A stretch of DNA of 64,000 bases from Monocercomonoides exilis (Eukaryota > Preaxostyla > Oxymonadida > Polymastigidae), in the NCBI GenBank assembly GCA_001643675.2, contig LSRY02000008.1, forward strand, positions 879,501 to 943,500, written 5' to 3'. Under the pieces are notes generated by a model. That model was given only the letters and a program-made list of their open reading frames with translations, made no database searches and had not been told where the DNA came from. Below are positions 33,450 through 46,400 of this stretch, in pieces; the stretch's first letter is position 1, and the number at the start of each line of letters is the position of its first letter. Position numbers and translations under genes: made by a program.

Positions 33450-36400
33450 TATACAGATATTTCGTTATAGAATATATAATCCTTTTGCGTTTCGGAAAAG
33501 AAAATAAAAGATGAGGCCTGATGATGAATTTGACGGGAGCTGAATGAAAGAGAAGGAGACGAAAATAGAGCAGGACGTGAGAGTAGAGAAAGAGAGCCAG
33601 GATCAGCAAGACTAGTAGAAGATGGAAGTTTAGCTTGGAACTGCAGTGAAGGAGATAAAGATGTTCTGAGAGAAGGAGAAGATTGAAGTTGGATGTTCAT
33701 TAAAAAGGATGAATCGACAAGTGAAGAGGCGCAATGAGAAAGAGGATGAAGAGCAATGTTTGTATTTACAGCAAGATCAGCAGCTGAATCAAAAGGCGCA
33801 ACCAAATTGAGGGCAGGTTATTTCTGCATCAGATCCATCGCAGTTGAATTCTGCCAAGCGGAGAAAGATACCAATTTTGAGAACGACAGCGCATCTCTTC
33901 TCCCAGGCACGCTGTTCTGACTGAGTGTTCTTATCCCTTTCTCCTTCTGAAACAGTTGCGATTATCCTTTCCCTGTTCCTTTTCTTTCCTTTCTGTGTGT
34001 AATTTCTGTTTCCTCTTTGTATGGCCATAAGCCCCTCCACTTCATCCCCCTTCCTCTTCTCAACTCCGCCCGGCTCTGCCTCTGCCCGCTCTTCAGCGCA
34101 CTCATCAGATCCAACCAAGCCATCGTTTGCCTCGCATCAACTGCTGCATACACAGGCACTTTTCGCATCTTCCACACAAATTGCCCGTTTTCCTCGCTTT
34201 TGATGCAAACATAGCGGTAAGGAACATCCAGTTCATCGCTCAAATCGTCAAAGTCAGAACTATCTAAATCATTCAGCATGCAGTCCAATTTCCGCTCTCC
34301 TGTTAAAAAATGGCGTTTGGCTTTCTTTCGCCTCTTGTGGCGCCTCGCTGGCCATTTTGTTCTCCTTCTGGTTGTTCGGAGTGCCTGTCTTAAGGTGTGA
34401 TTGTAGTATTCCTTGGAAGCTGCCAAACAGATTCTTGTCTTTTTCCTCTATCTTCTTCGCCATTTTCTCCATTTTCCTGTGCTCCCGCTCTTCCTTCTCT
34501 TTCTTCTTCTGTATTTCCTGTTGTTTCATTAGCCAAAGCAGGTTTTCTCTCTGATCATCAGATTCCAATGAATTAAACGTGATTTTCGCTTCTTCATCGT
34601 CCACTTTCACTTTCTCATTCTGAAACTCATCTTGCATCGCCCTTGTCACTTCTTTGTTCAAATCCTTCATTCCCATCACACTCAACGTCACCCCTCCTCC
34701 TCCTCCAACAGCAGGTTACAGTGGTGTTGTAGGTGTACCAACAGCTCCTCTTCCCATCTCCATCTCTTGGCTGTACGCAATCAAAGCTCTCCCTCCGAAT
34801 CCTCTTCATCCACCGTCCATTCGCTTCCCTCGCGTAAAGTGTATTGTTCCAAAGGCGCCTCGTTCTGAAGAGGATTGTATAGGTTGAGGAGAAGGAGAAG
34901 GTGAAGGTTGGGGAAATTGTTGTTATGTTCTGTTGCTGCTGTTTTTGCTGAGCTAGCGATGAAAGAGGCTCTGGTTTTGGCTCATCATTGTTTGTTTCGC
35001 CTTTTTTGCCGTTTTGAATTGATTCTTTGGTGTTTGTATTCTTTTCTGCTTCTGTTTGTTCGAATCATCATCATCATTTTCTTCATTCTCATCTTTCGTG
35101 TTATCTTCATCGCTTTTTTCTTCTTCCTTACTTCTATTTTCATTCACAGAATTATTCCCTTCTTTCTCTTCTTTCTCACTTTCTTTATCATCTTCCTCAC
35201 TTTTTGAAGCACTCACATTAATTCTTGGTCTTTTAATCGACTCGTCAATCGGGGCAGGTGAAAGCAGCAGGTTTGGCCTGACCATCAAAAGCACTTCATT
35301 CACAACAGAATCACGTTGAAGCTCAAGCACCTGGTAATACCTTCGCATCAACCTCTGTTTCTCTCTCTGTTTGTGTCTCTTCTCTCTTCGCTCTTCTTCA
35401 TCACTGATGATGGAGCTGTCGGAAAAGCATTCACTTTCTTCATTTTTCTTGGTTTCCTTCAAAGAATCTCTTCTAATCAATGATAAATTCTCATTTTCTT
35501 CTGCTTTCACTTTATTTTCTTTTTCATCATCATTGTTATTTTCATCATTTGTAGATTTCAATGCCTTCCTCATCTTAATCAGTTCTCTAATTATTCTCTC
35601 CTCTCTTCTCTCGTTCCTTGCTCCTCTCTTTCTTTCCTTCGCTCTCTCTCTCTTTCTCTTTCTCTCATCCTTTTCTCCAGATTCTCCGAATACCGCTCCA
35701 CCATCCGAAACTCTGCAAACAGCTGCAGCGCTTCAAACACATCTTGTGCGAGAAAAAAGTGTTGCCTTTTCCTTCCACTTCCGAACGATTGCTTCATCCT
35801 CCTAATCTGCTGCTCTTTGCCTGTCGGAAATCTGTTTCTAGAAAAGCGCAGCAACGAAGAAGAATAAGAAGAAAAAGAGGAAGAAAAAGAGGAAGAAAAA
35901 GAGGAAGAAAAAGAAGAGGAGGTGGTGGTGGAAGAAAAAGAAGAGGAAGAAGAAGAGGAAGAAGAAGAGGAAGAAGATGATGATGATGATGATGAAGGAG
36001 AGGGAGAAGGAGATGGCTGACAAAGAGAAATAAAAGATTCATTGGGCAATGAAGAAGGAGATGTTTCTGTTCCTGTGCCAATGCCAGCAATTAAATAGTA
36101 AAAAATGTTTGTGTTGAATTTTGATTGCTTTTTCACAGTCTTTGTCTTCGAGGCACATAAGACGGATTCTGAAGAGTTGCTTCTTGTGGCGGAAGGATCA
36201 CAGGAAGCGGCAGACGCGGCGCATGTTTTCTTTTGAAGTCTTCGATGATTTTATCAATTTCTGCTTTTTCTGCTCTTTCTTGTGATGAATTCACTTCTGA
36301 CTGTTCGGATGAAGAGGAAGATGAAGAAAAATGTGATGATGATGATGATTTCTGTATTGATGTCAATGATAATGATTATTTCTATGACCATGCCTGTTCT

Positions 36401-38848
36401 GTTTCATTTGTCTGTTTCTATCTCATAAACATTCGCACACCGGAAACACACATTCTTCTGTCAAATCGTCTGTCATTGGAATAATCTGCAACCAAACGCC
36501 GAAGGCTCTCGTGTTTGCTGATTGGAGCAGAGAAGTGGTGGATGCTATGGATTGATGTGAGAGCAGCTTCAGAACAGAATTTGGTGTAGAAGAAGAGGCT
36601 GAAGAAGAAAGTGTTGATATTTCATCTGCATAGCTCCGCAGATATCTCTTTATCTTCATCTTCAGTCTTTTCAATTTCTCTTCCTTCTTTTTCACTTTTT
36701 CTCTCTCCTTCTCTCTTCCTCCTTCTTTCTCTAAATAACCACCATATCATTAATGAATTTCTCATTTGGGAACAATAATTTCTTCAACTCATCATCCGAC
36801 GCTGCTGTTAGCTAAATAAAATAAATGATGCAAAAGACTCCATTTTTCTGTCTATTGTTTTTTTGTTAATAAATACCTGTGCTTGAAATACCCAGCAGCT
36901 GTGGCACAAATTGAGTAAAAAGGAAGAAAGAGACGACTTTTTTGATTGGGGAGCTGGCTGCAGATGCGAAAGTGGTTGAATGTTGTAAATGAAACAAAGA
37001 AATCTGCCTAATGATGTCCTTTTGGTGGAAGGAGGTTCTTGCAAAAGAAGAAGAACGTTGGAATGAGTTGGAAGATGTTGAAGATCTGCAAGAATCCACA
37101 TATTGATGGCTCGTGGCAGCTCTGGTTGTGCTTGTGATGTTACACAAAAAAGATGTTCTATCTGTCGAGGATATTTGAGGAAAGAGAGCATTTGATGGAA
37201 GCTGAAATCATTTATTGAGGCAAAGTAAGAAAGAAGAGAGGAGGAGAAGGAGATCTGTGGTGTTTGAATGGAGTGTCATTCACAGAAGATAAGGAGTGAC
37301 ATTGAAAGAGGAGAACTTTTATTGGAAAGAGAAGATAATTCCTGCTTTTTGAGAAGCGCACATGACTTACTCGAACATGGAAACTACAAAGCGGTTTGTG
37401 GATGACTGATTTGAGAAGGAAGAAGAAGAAGAAGAAGTTGACGACGAAGAGAAGAAATGTTTAGTGGTCTGTGAGAAGAGGAAGTCTCGTTTCATGTGGA
37501 ATGAACAGTCAGCTGCAACACAGTGACAATAGAGGAAGCCAAATGCGCAGAAGAGGGTTCCCGGTTCAGTCTTTTTCATCAGCTCTGACTCCAATGATGA
37601 CACAAACGGTGGTAGGTGATCGTGGAGGAGACACATTGCCCACTCTAAAAAGAAGAAACTGAATGAAATTATAACAAAAAAAGAGATGGTTCATATGTTT
37701 ACGTATCAATTAATTGTAAAAATTAAAATGAGGGTTTGAAAAGTTAAAAAAAATAAAAACAAGAAATATGATAAAAACAATGAAAACAAAAAGATGAAAA
37801 TATGACAAACATTATCAAGTCAGGAATAGCGCCTTCATCACATCTTGTACAGAGCTTATTAGCAATTGTTTGAATGAGTCCAATCTGACTGGAAAGATTG
37901 AATGAATCGGTGATTTTTATGCAGAGGGGGCCCAAACAAAAAATTCGATGAAGATTGTAAATAAACACATCATATAATGACCGATTCGGCCAACTCACAA
38001 GAAAAAGATGAAGTTCATAATAAATGATGGAAAAAAGTTCAGAAAATTTCAAAAATTCAAAAATACATTAAAAAATAAACAAACAAAAATTTTTTGTTAT
38101 TATTAAAAGAAAAATTCAACTCACACCACATCGCTTCAAATCTTCGTCATTGCCAAAGTCGATCTGTTTGGAATTTTTTTCCTTTCTTTAATCAAGCTCA
38201 AAATATTTTGCTTTCTTCTTTTCTGCTTTCCTGACCTCCCTCTCCTTCGAAAATCCAGGCAATCTTGAAAGAAAAAAACTAAAATTTACCGAAAATAGCT
38301 GTATTCACTTGCTGGTCCACAAAGTTTGCTGCTCTGGGCGCATCAAGCTTCGCCTCTTCAAATACCTCCTCTTCAAGTGACATGCACTGCGTCTGCTCCA
38401 CAATCACAATCTCATTCGGCCGGATGATCTTCTCCTTCTCCAGCGCATCTGCCACACACGATGTCAATTTGAACATGTCCAAAGTTGTCATGTTAAGCCC
38501 TTGGATGAAACCATTGCATCCTCTTTTTCCACTGCTAACACCACACTAATCTGAATCAGCAATGTGTTACATCCAAAATATGACCCCATAAAGCTGCCAC
38601 ACTCTCTCCCATTGTATGTGTACAGACTGTCCGGTAAGTGGAACTTGCGAGCGAATTACACAGAGGGGTTTGCATCCGAAAAAGCGTGTCGTTCGTCTCT
38701 CGCTTTTCATACACTAATATTCGGTTTATATTCGCTTCAGAGTTAGCGTTCGATGCATAGAAAAGATTGCAATATGTGCCTTGTGCTGCATACGAAATGA
38801 ACAGCAAGCATTTGATGTTTACGAGTTGAATCACAAAAAAATACTCAT
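33450..38848 (-). CDS. large unrecognised multi-exon protein with signal-like N-terminus
   Basis: ATG at 38848 gives, after a one-base break in a T7 run, a signal-like sequence (VIQLVNIKCLLFISYAAQG). Exons then follow leftward: to 38580; 38560-38285 (CGVSSGKRGCNGFIQ, ALEKEKIIRPNEIVIVEQ); ~38145 (IDFGNDEDLKRC); ~37930-37815 (IGLIQTIANKLCTRCDEG); 37650-37375 (WAMCLLHDHLPPFVSSLE, Cys/His-rich, then poly-Ser, GTAAGT donor); 37200-36880 (FHQMLSFLKYPRQIEHLF); ~36810-36440 (basic helix, KIKRYLRSYADEIS); 36366-36140 (poly-Ser, RLPLPVILPPQE); 36100-34950 (poly-Ser, charged coiled coil, YYQVLELQRDSVVNEVLL); 34690-33970 (QEIQKKKEKEEREHRKMEK, DLSDELDVPYRYVCIK, VDARQTMAWLDLMSALK); and perhaps 33805-33450. 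No family recognised. It may be two genes. Several junctions are frame breaks at homopolymers rather than clear introns. Confidence 0.4.
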
Positions 38849-38974
38849 AAAAAAAAGAATCGCTTTCAGATAAATTTCTGAATGTGGATTTTTTATTTTT
38901 TCATTTTCTTTCATATTCCATTCGCGGGCTGACACATTTTTGATGTAAATTATCGCACTGGTTGTGATTATTTT

Positions 38975-39590
38975 CGTGTTTTTAATTGAAATAAAATGTG
39001 AATATGGTTTTTCATTTCATAAAATGCATTTTTATTTAATCATAAAAAAATATTGAATATATACATATATATTTTTGAGACTCAATAAAATACAAAAACC
39101 AAAAAAAAGTCACCATTTCATGAAAATATGTCAAATTGAAAATCTCGATCACAAAAGTGGTCACTAATTTTTCTTCAGATTTTGCAATAAACAGACATAA
39201 AAAGATGTGGGGAAGCGGTTTGTGCGGAAATCTGAGAAAAAATTAGTGACCACTTTTGTGATCGCCAGTCATTTTGAAAAACACTTTTATTAAGGTTCTC
39301 ATCAGATTTGATCCGTTGAACGATCGGAACTATTATAAAACTGAAACTTGAAATGACTGGCGATCACAAAAGTGGTCACTAATTTTTTCTCAGATTTCCG
39401 TACAAACCGCTTCCCTGTCTTTTGTTGCAAAATCTGAAGAAAATTAAATTTGACAGACTTTTTTGGTTTTTGTATTTTATTGAGTCTCAAAAATATATAT
39501 GTATATATTCAATATTTTTTTTATGATTAAATAAAAATGCATTTTATGAAATGAAAAACCATATTCACATTATTTATTTCAACATTAAAA
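38975..39590. repeat. fold-back element, ~600 bp, almost wholly palindromic
   Basis: Outer arms 38990-39110 and 39465-39580 are inverse copies (ATTTTTATTTAATCATAAAA, TTTTTGAGACTCAATAAAAT). Inner arms 39211-39275 and 39351-39417 (GATCACAAAAGTGGTCACTA...GAAGCGGTTTGT) pair too, leaving a loop of about 75 bp. The motif GATCACAAAAGTGGTCACTA also appears at 39148-39168, i.e. three times in the element, making a nested repeat. No protein coding. Confidence 0.7.
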
Positions 39591-40290
39591 TGTTTTGAAA
39601 AATATAAACGTGCTTGAGAAATTTTTGAAGAAGACTCATAAAAATGCTAAAAGTCCACCAGCGCGACAAGAAATAGAAACAATTCACCTTTAAGAAATGT
39701 ATCTTAAACTGCATCTTCATCGAATTTTTATTTCATTTATTCGTTATCATTCTTATATCGTTTATAATTTGTTTTTATGTTTTAAAAACTTTTTTGAAGT
39801 TCACATATTTTCCAATTTTCATTTCTTTTTCATTTTTTGATAACATGAACATTTCATCACTTTTTGTTATTTGTTAAATAATCAATTCATCTGACAATTG
39901 AACAAAATCTATCATGCTTTTGAAACAATACAAGCAATTTATTAGAATACAACAGACACTGTTGAAAGAGAAAAAGAATAAACATAAGTTACGTTGAAAG
40001 ATGAAAATAACATTTTTCAGAAAAATTAAGATACTTGGAGAAAGCACTGTTTAATTGAAGAATTGCTTCATTTTTGTTGAATGAAGAAGAAGATGGTGAA
40101 GAAGAATAAGAAGAAGAAATGAAGTAAAAGAGAAATGTGCAATCAATCGAATGATATTTCTGAAGATGATGAAAAGGCTTCATGTGATGCTGTTATTGAG
40201 ATAAAATATTGTATTTGATAAGAGAATTTCATATTGAAAAAAAACATAATCACAAAAAATTCAACAAACAGATTGATGCATACCAATTGA
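39591..40290. other. AT-rich intergenic DNA
   Basis: No gene supported; scattered open frames have random composition. Confidence 0.4.
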
Positions 40291-40357
40291 ATTGGATGTC
40301 CACTGTTCATTGACTGCTATTGAGCGGTCGCCTCCTCTTTCCCCTCAGAAACTGAAA

Positions 40358-40744
40358 ATGCAAATTTTTTTCAAATTCCTCTTCTTCATCTTCTTTCAAT
40401 CACACCCATCAGAATCCGTTCATTCTCTCCCTTCTCTCATCCTCTCATCATATTCTCTTCTCCAATACACATGCGTTCCCACCTCTTTCACTTCTTTTGA
40501 ATCTTCTCTTCCAAAACCCAGCTCATTTACTCTAACTTCCTCCATCTCTGCGCTTCATCAAACACTTCATCAATTTCTCCAAAACTCATCCATTTACAAG
40601 TCCCCTCAAATCGTGCTGCAACTGATTGCACTTGAAGCTTCCTGTTTCTTCCTTCAAATATCACTCGTTGTCTGTTTCCTATTCAATATATATACATTTC
40701 AAAAAAAAAATAAAAAATTGAAAAAAAAAATAAGACACACTTGA
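40358..40744 (+). CDS. putative secreted/membrane Ser-rich protein start
   Basis: ATG at 40358 follows a CTCAG acceptor-like site and begins MQIFFKFLFFIFFQSHPSES, a good signal peptide. About 85 Ser/Leu-rich residues follow, then a hydrophobic stretch (LIALEASCFFLQISLVV) and a basic end before TGA at 40742-40744. No family recognised. It could be the first exon(s) of a longer gene that continues to the right; 40750-41240 also looks Ser/Pro-rich in two competing frames. Confidence 0.35.
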   Translation: MQIFFKFLFFIFFQSHPSESVHSLPSLILSSYSLLQYTCVPTSFTSFESSLPKPSSFTLTSSISALHQTLHQFLQNSSIYKSPQIVLQLIALEASCFFLQISLVVCFLFNIYTFQKKNKKLKKKIRHT

Positions 40745-42029
40745 ACGTTGTGTGAAAATGATTCAAGCCGAGCAAACTCATTTCAACTTCTTTTTGAGTC
40801 TCCTCCCTTTCCTTCTTTCTCCAACACACCTTTCAGCAGGCAAGCCACACAAATCAACAGCAATTCCACTGAAAGGCCTTCATTCAGAATTACGTTCCAT
40901 TGCAAACATTCCCACAGGAGCATTTCATCCTTTTATTTTTCGTTTTTCTTCTCTTCATCAGAATTCTTCCTTTCAAATCTTTTCCTTTTCAAAGAAAAAC
41001 AAGCCACCGTCCCGTTTAACCTTTGGCCCTTCAAAACATCTCCCGATACTCCAACGCCAAAATCCCAACCCCAACCCCGATCCCTTTCCATCCACAATTT
41101 TCTCGATTACCTTTTCAACAACCCACTCCACAAATCGCACCCGTCTCTTCAAATCTCACATCTTCCCGTATTTCATCCATTTCTTCGCTTTTCTCTTTTT
41201 GCTCCAGGTCCCTCAAATCGTTCAATCGCCCAAGCCCCTTTCAAAAGTCAATAAAAAATTTATTTATTTCATAATAATAAAAAAATGACAGATAAAATCG
41301 CATAAGCAGTGATTCAGTAATGCCCCATGCACACCATAAAACATTTGTTACTGGTCCTGCTGCCTTCGGAAAAATCAAGATGAAGCAACATATTGGTTCA
41401 TTTTCTGAATGTTGGAGGAACATCTACTTCAAAAGAGTCACAAATATCGATTAAAATACCTGAAGATGCACATTCATAAACTTTTTCCTCTGCATCATTT
41501 TCATTCTTTTACCTCAAAACAGGCAAGACGAAGGGCAACAAAACATTCATTTATTGTTTGGTTATTTAATAAGGGTCTGCAACCTATAATTTTATTAGTG
41601 AAGATTTTTGATAAATTATTTGCAGCAGCCTGAGCATATTTGAGCTACTATTGAGCGCAAACACAGATGCACCTATGCGAGTTATAGCATTTCAGAAGAA
41701 CAGGGATTTTGCTTGCAGATGGAGGAGAGAGTGGCTGTTTGCATCGATTGCTTGCGAAAAGTGAATAAGTGTGGGAAGTTGCATGAAGTTTGAATCAAGT
41801 TATATGTTGCAAAATACATGATGCAACATCGGCTGTGATATTTTGAATGAAAAATGAATAAAGCAAGATACAAAAAAAGCGATTAAAATGTTAGAAAAGT
41901 TGAAATGAACAGCTTGTTCATTTCGAGCGAAATGTTGTGTACTTGGTATATCTTATGCTCAGGACTTATTTTGCGTGATTTTTTATTTGGGAGAAGATTT
42001 TCTTTGTGGAAAAGGAAAGGGAGTTGAAG

Positions 42030-43200
42030 CATAGGACAATGGAGGAAGCGAACAGAGCGAAACACTCAGCTGGTCTTAACGACAAACGCATTGCCATTTA
42101 CGCGAAACCCGTTGGAAAGCTATCAGCAAAGAAATGGCGTTAAATAAGTCTTTGAAAAAGAGTTGATTTCTTGTTTATTTAAAAATTATGTGTTTTAATC
42201 TGATATTACAGCTCGTTTCACAATGGATTCTGTGCTTTCAATGACTTTCTATTCCAGCCATTTATTGTCCAGTTGTCTGAATTTTTTGTGGCAAGAGGCA
42301 ATTTTATGTTGCAAGAAAGCCAGCTGGGCTGATCATTTCGAGTGAGTTGGAGATAGGAAAATATTTCAAGAAAAAAAAATGGTTTGATTTTCTTTTATTT
42401 CATTCATTTTTCTTTTAAGGTGTTCTTTTAGTGAATGCAAATTGATCAAGTACAGGAATACCACAAAGAGAGGGAAGCCCTGAAATCCTTTGCAAAAGAT
42501 CCAGAAGTTTTGAGATGATTCTTGTTTGGATTGCATTCAACGAAGTCATTCGTTTCTTACCATCTGTTTTGCATGCTGCATAGCCTGACAATGCTTAACA
42601 TGAGTTTGCAAGAAAGAGAAAAGCAGTTTATTTGGCATTTTTGTTCGGAATGTTTTGCAGTTGCGACTCTTTTATCTGGGCTGATAAGCTGGATGGTCAT
42701 TCACATTCAGAACACATTCAGTTTTTTCTATCGCCCAACGTGACTTGAAAAACCTGACATCTTCTATTTTTCTTCACCTTCGCTATCATTCTCAACAGTC
42801 TCACTTCAATAAAAGATGCTCATTGCCAGAACCGACACATCAATCACATAATCATAAAATTCGTCATTTTCTTCTTATTTCATTTGAAATTTTTGCAATT
42901 GAAGTCAACTTCATCAATTGTCAACGCCTTCTTCGATTTCGAATTATTCTCTGCCAATATCCTCATCAAACATGAAGTTCATTTGAATTGTTGACATCAT
43001 TGGACAAAGATAATTTTCTTTTTCTGAGGGAAAAGCAGTTCAACCACACAAAGGCAGTCAACGATTTGTGGACTTCCTTCTTCATCTGTTTGCATCTCTT
43101 TGCCTTTCACATGTTTTGTGATGAAGGTTGTTTATTTCATCTGAAATCAACTCATCAAATGATTTATTTTTATCTATCGACATTCCTCAAGTAATCATCA
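42030..43200 (+). CDS. unrecognised plus-strand coding fragments
   Basis: Several stretches have coding composition with TAA/TAG as Gln: about 42030-42155 (ELKHRTMEEANRAKH, RIAIYAKPVGKLSAKKW), 42430-42520 (DQVQEYHKEREALKSFAKDP), 42515-42740 (VWIAFNEVIRFLPSVLHAAQ, ADKLDGHSHSEHIQFF) and 43045-43130 (Ser/Thr-rich). They are in different frames, with breaks or introns between. No domain recognised; they may be upstream exons of the TTLL gene, but I see none of the ATP-grasp motifs expected there. Confidence 0.28.
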
Positions 43201-43261
43201 ACATCTTTAAAAAAGGATTAAATTCGTTTCACAATTCTCAATTGCTCCACCTTCATAGCTT

Positions 43262-43379
43262 TCATCATCATCATCATCTTCTTCTTCTTCTCCTCCTCCT
43301 CCTCCTCCTCCTCCTCCTCTTTCTTCTTCTTCTTCTTCTTTTTCTTCTTCTTCTTCTTCTTCTTCTTCTTCTTCTTCTT

Positions 43380-43410
<31 letters not shown>

Positions 43411-43460
43411 TTTTTCTTCTTCTTCTTCTTCTTATTTTTCTTCTTCTTCCTCTTCGTCAT
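43262..43460 (+). repeat. long (TCT/TCC)n microsatellite
   Basis: About 200 bp of almost pure pyrimidine triplets; in the plus-strand Ser frame it would be a ~65-residue poly-Ser tract. Confidence 0.85.
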
Positions 43461-43469
43461 CCTCTTCAT

Positions 43470-46400
43470 CCACCACCACCATCATCACCTCCTCCTCCAC
43501 CTCCAAACAGCCCATCCACACCTGCCAGATCCAAAGCAACGACTCTCTCGCCACCTCTTCCCATTTCCTGCCTTCTTCTCTCCTCTCTCCAGACATCGTA
43601 GAGATCTGCGGCAGCGACGGCGATGGCACAAAATGGACCTTCACTCAGCTTCTGCTCTTCCTGCGCTTCGTCCTCAAAGTGGATGTGGTGTGTCTGAGCA
43701 CCGCATCTTCGACACCCTCATCAAAGCCATCCTGTCTACCCTGAGAAGCCTCTCTGACACATCCTCTCTGCTCCACTGCTTCCCCAGCATGGGATTTGAG
43801 CTGTATGGAGTGGATATCCTGTTGGACGACACACTGAGGCCGTGGATGATTGAGGTGAACATATCTCACTCGCTGCAGTCGTCTTCGTTGTTGGACAACA
43901 GAGTGAAGAAGGCAATGCTGGTTGACTTGTTCAATTTGGTCGGATTAACACCAAGTTCGGAGGAGGGAGAGGTGCTTGTACTGACAATGACGATGAAGAC
44001 GAAGGAGATCAATGATGGAGAGGGAGAAGGAGAAGGAGGAGAAGGGAAAAATGAGAAGGAGAAGGAGAAAGGAAAGGAAGAAGAAAGAAAAGGAGGAATT
44101 AGAGTGGACCAGTTTGATCACATTCTGACAGGGCAGATTGAAGCGAATGAGAATGGAGAAACAGACATGAAGCAAAAACTGATGCAAAGGAGCATGTTGC
44201 AAGCAGGGAAGAAGAAGAAGAAAAAGAAGAAGTCAGCAGGACAAGGCAAAAGCGGAGGAGGAGGAGATAACGATGATGATGACCCTGTTTCAGAAGACAT
44301 TGATTTCGGGGATGATCAGTTTGGGTGTGAATCTCCCTTTTCGAAGATGCCTGTGTGTCAGCCATCGTCTCTGGTGCAACTGAGTGTGAAGGCAGTTAAA
44401 ATGACGGTGGTGACAGCAGACAGAACACAACTGAACAGCCTTTCAGAAACATTCGAGTTTGCAACATTGAATCATTCACTGGAAGGAAAGAAAGGAAGAA
44501 AGGAAGAAGATGTTGAAATGAAAGATGATGCAAATCAGAATGATTTGGGTGATGAGAAGAATGCAGAAATGACTGACAAAACAGCGTCTGGCCTGCCAAT
44601 TTTCTCGCAGAACAAAATTTATGCTGTCAAAAGGGGAACAAACAAAGACGGATGCAACAGTTTATTCCAAACATCTCCTGCAAATTCACCTGCTCTCAAT
44701 GCAACAGATGAACAACAATCAAATATTTCCTTTTCTTATCCATCTTCTTCTTCTTCTTCTTCTCACTTTTTTTCTTCTTCAACAGAACAAACATAAATTT
44801 CTTCAAAGAATATCTAATTCACTCCAGCATCAATATCTCAATCAATCAAGCTTGTGGAGTGAAGTTGGGCAGAGAAATGAACATCTTTTTTGAGTAGATG
44901 GAGGATTTGATCTCAGAAAGAGTGAAGCTGGTTGACAGAGAACAAAGATAAAACTGCAAAGACCAACATTCAATGGAAGAACAAGAATTGACAGAAAATT
45001 CATCTCCTCGTTCTTCGCTGGTGTGCCATTCTTCTGTTTCTGCATCGTCTTTTGGGGGAGAAGGAAGGCTCAACGAACTGAGCTATGATGTTTCAGGCAC
45101 TCGATACGACATTTTGGACTTGGATGACTTTGAAGAAGAAAGGGCAGAAGAAGAGCGGGAGAGGAAAGAGAGAGGAGGAATGATCGTCCCCACAATCGCT
45201 ATTCATCCGTATTTCCACAAAAACAAACAGATTTATCAAGCAGCAAATGCTCAAACAACAACATTTGAAATGACTTTAAATGCATCTTCTTTCTTTTCAT
45301 CATCATCAAGTTCTGCTTCTGTTTTTGCAAACTCAACAGTAACATCTTTATCGACTTCTTCAGCTGCCTCTGTGAAAACTTCCTTTGACGCCAGTGAGCC
45401 ATGCCTCAGTTCAATCACACAAACAATTCCTTATCCTCTCTCTTCTTCCTCTCTGCTTTCCATCTCTCGACTCCACCCTTGTCTTTGCTGCCTCTTTCTC
45501 AACTCCCTCACTCATCAAAACGCGCGCCTTCTTTTCATAACACACCCACACACTCACCCATTCACTCTGATGTGTTCTTCTCCTTCGTTAACACTGCTTT
45601 TCCATCCATCGTTCTTCTGTTATGCGGATGCCCTTTTGTTTGAGGTGGAGTTCTTCAGGCAGATGCTGGGAAGAAAAGAAAAAGAGGTCAATAGGAAGAA
45701 AATGAAGAATATGAACGAGAATGAACAAATGAATGAAAGAGGAAGAGAAAGAGGGAAAAGAATTGAACATGAGAAATATTAAAAGATAGAGAAAGATGGA
45801 ATTTCAAATAGAAAAGTTGATAGAATGATCCAATTGGAGTCATTTGATGGAAGCAGAACATCATTTAGAGTTTTATACTTCGAAGAATAACAATTGTCTG
45901 GAAAAGTCGTTTCAGAGAAAGAGTTTTAATGTTCAATTGTCAAAAAGCAGGAAGCAGATGCAGCAGGGGAGAATGCAATGAGGAAAAATATTAGAGGAAA
46001 GGGGCAATTTATTGTCGAAGACAAAGAGGAAGAAGAGAGAAGGAAAAGCGAGCAGAGTGTTTTGAACGGAAGTGAGTCTGAAGTGTCGAAATCAGCTTCG
46101 TTTAAAGATAGGCATGCTCGTGACACATATTCAGTGATTTCATCATCATTTTCTTCTTATTCACAGCGCTTCAAAACGTTTTTCAGTGATCCAAAGGAAA
46201 AGACAAAAAAACATGGCAGGTTGAAGGATGAAATGCAGCAAAAATAACATGGTTCTGCTTCAAGAAGAAGATGATGATTTCTTTATGTCAAAAAATACAA
46301 CTGCTAACAAAGCTTTGACCCCATCTGTTTCTCAATCATCATCCTCTGCTTTGTCTATCCCTCAGATTTCTTTATTGATCCCTCCACAAAGTTCCAACAA

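Noticed and set aside
43690-43704. 14-nt intron between the two TTLL pieces (GTGGTG...GAG)
   Set aside because: Too short for splicing; a one-base break is more likely.
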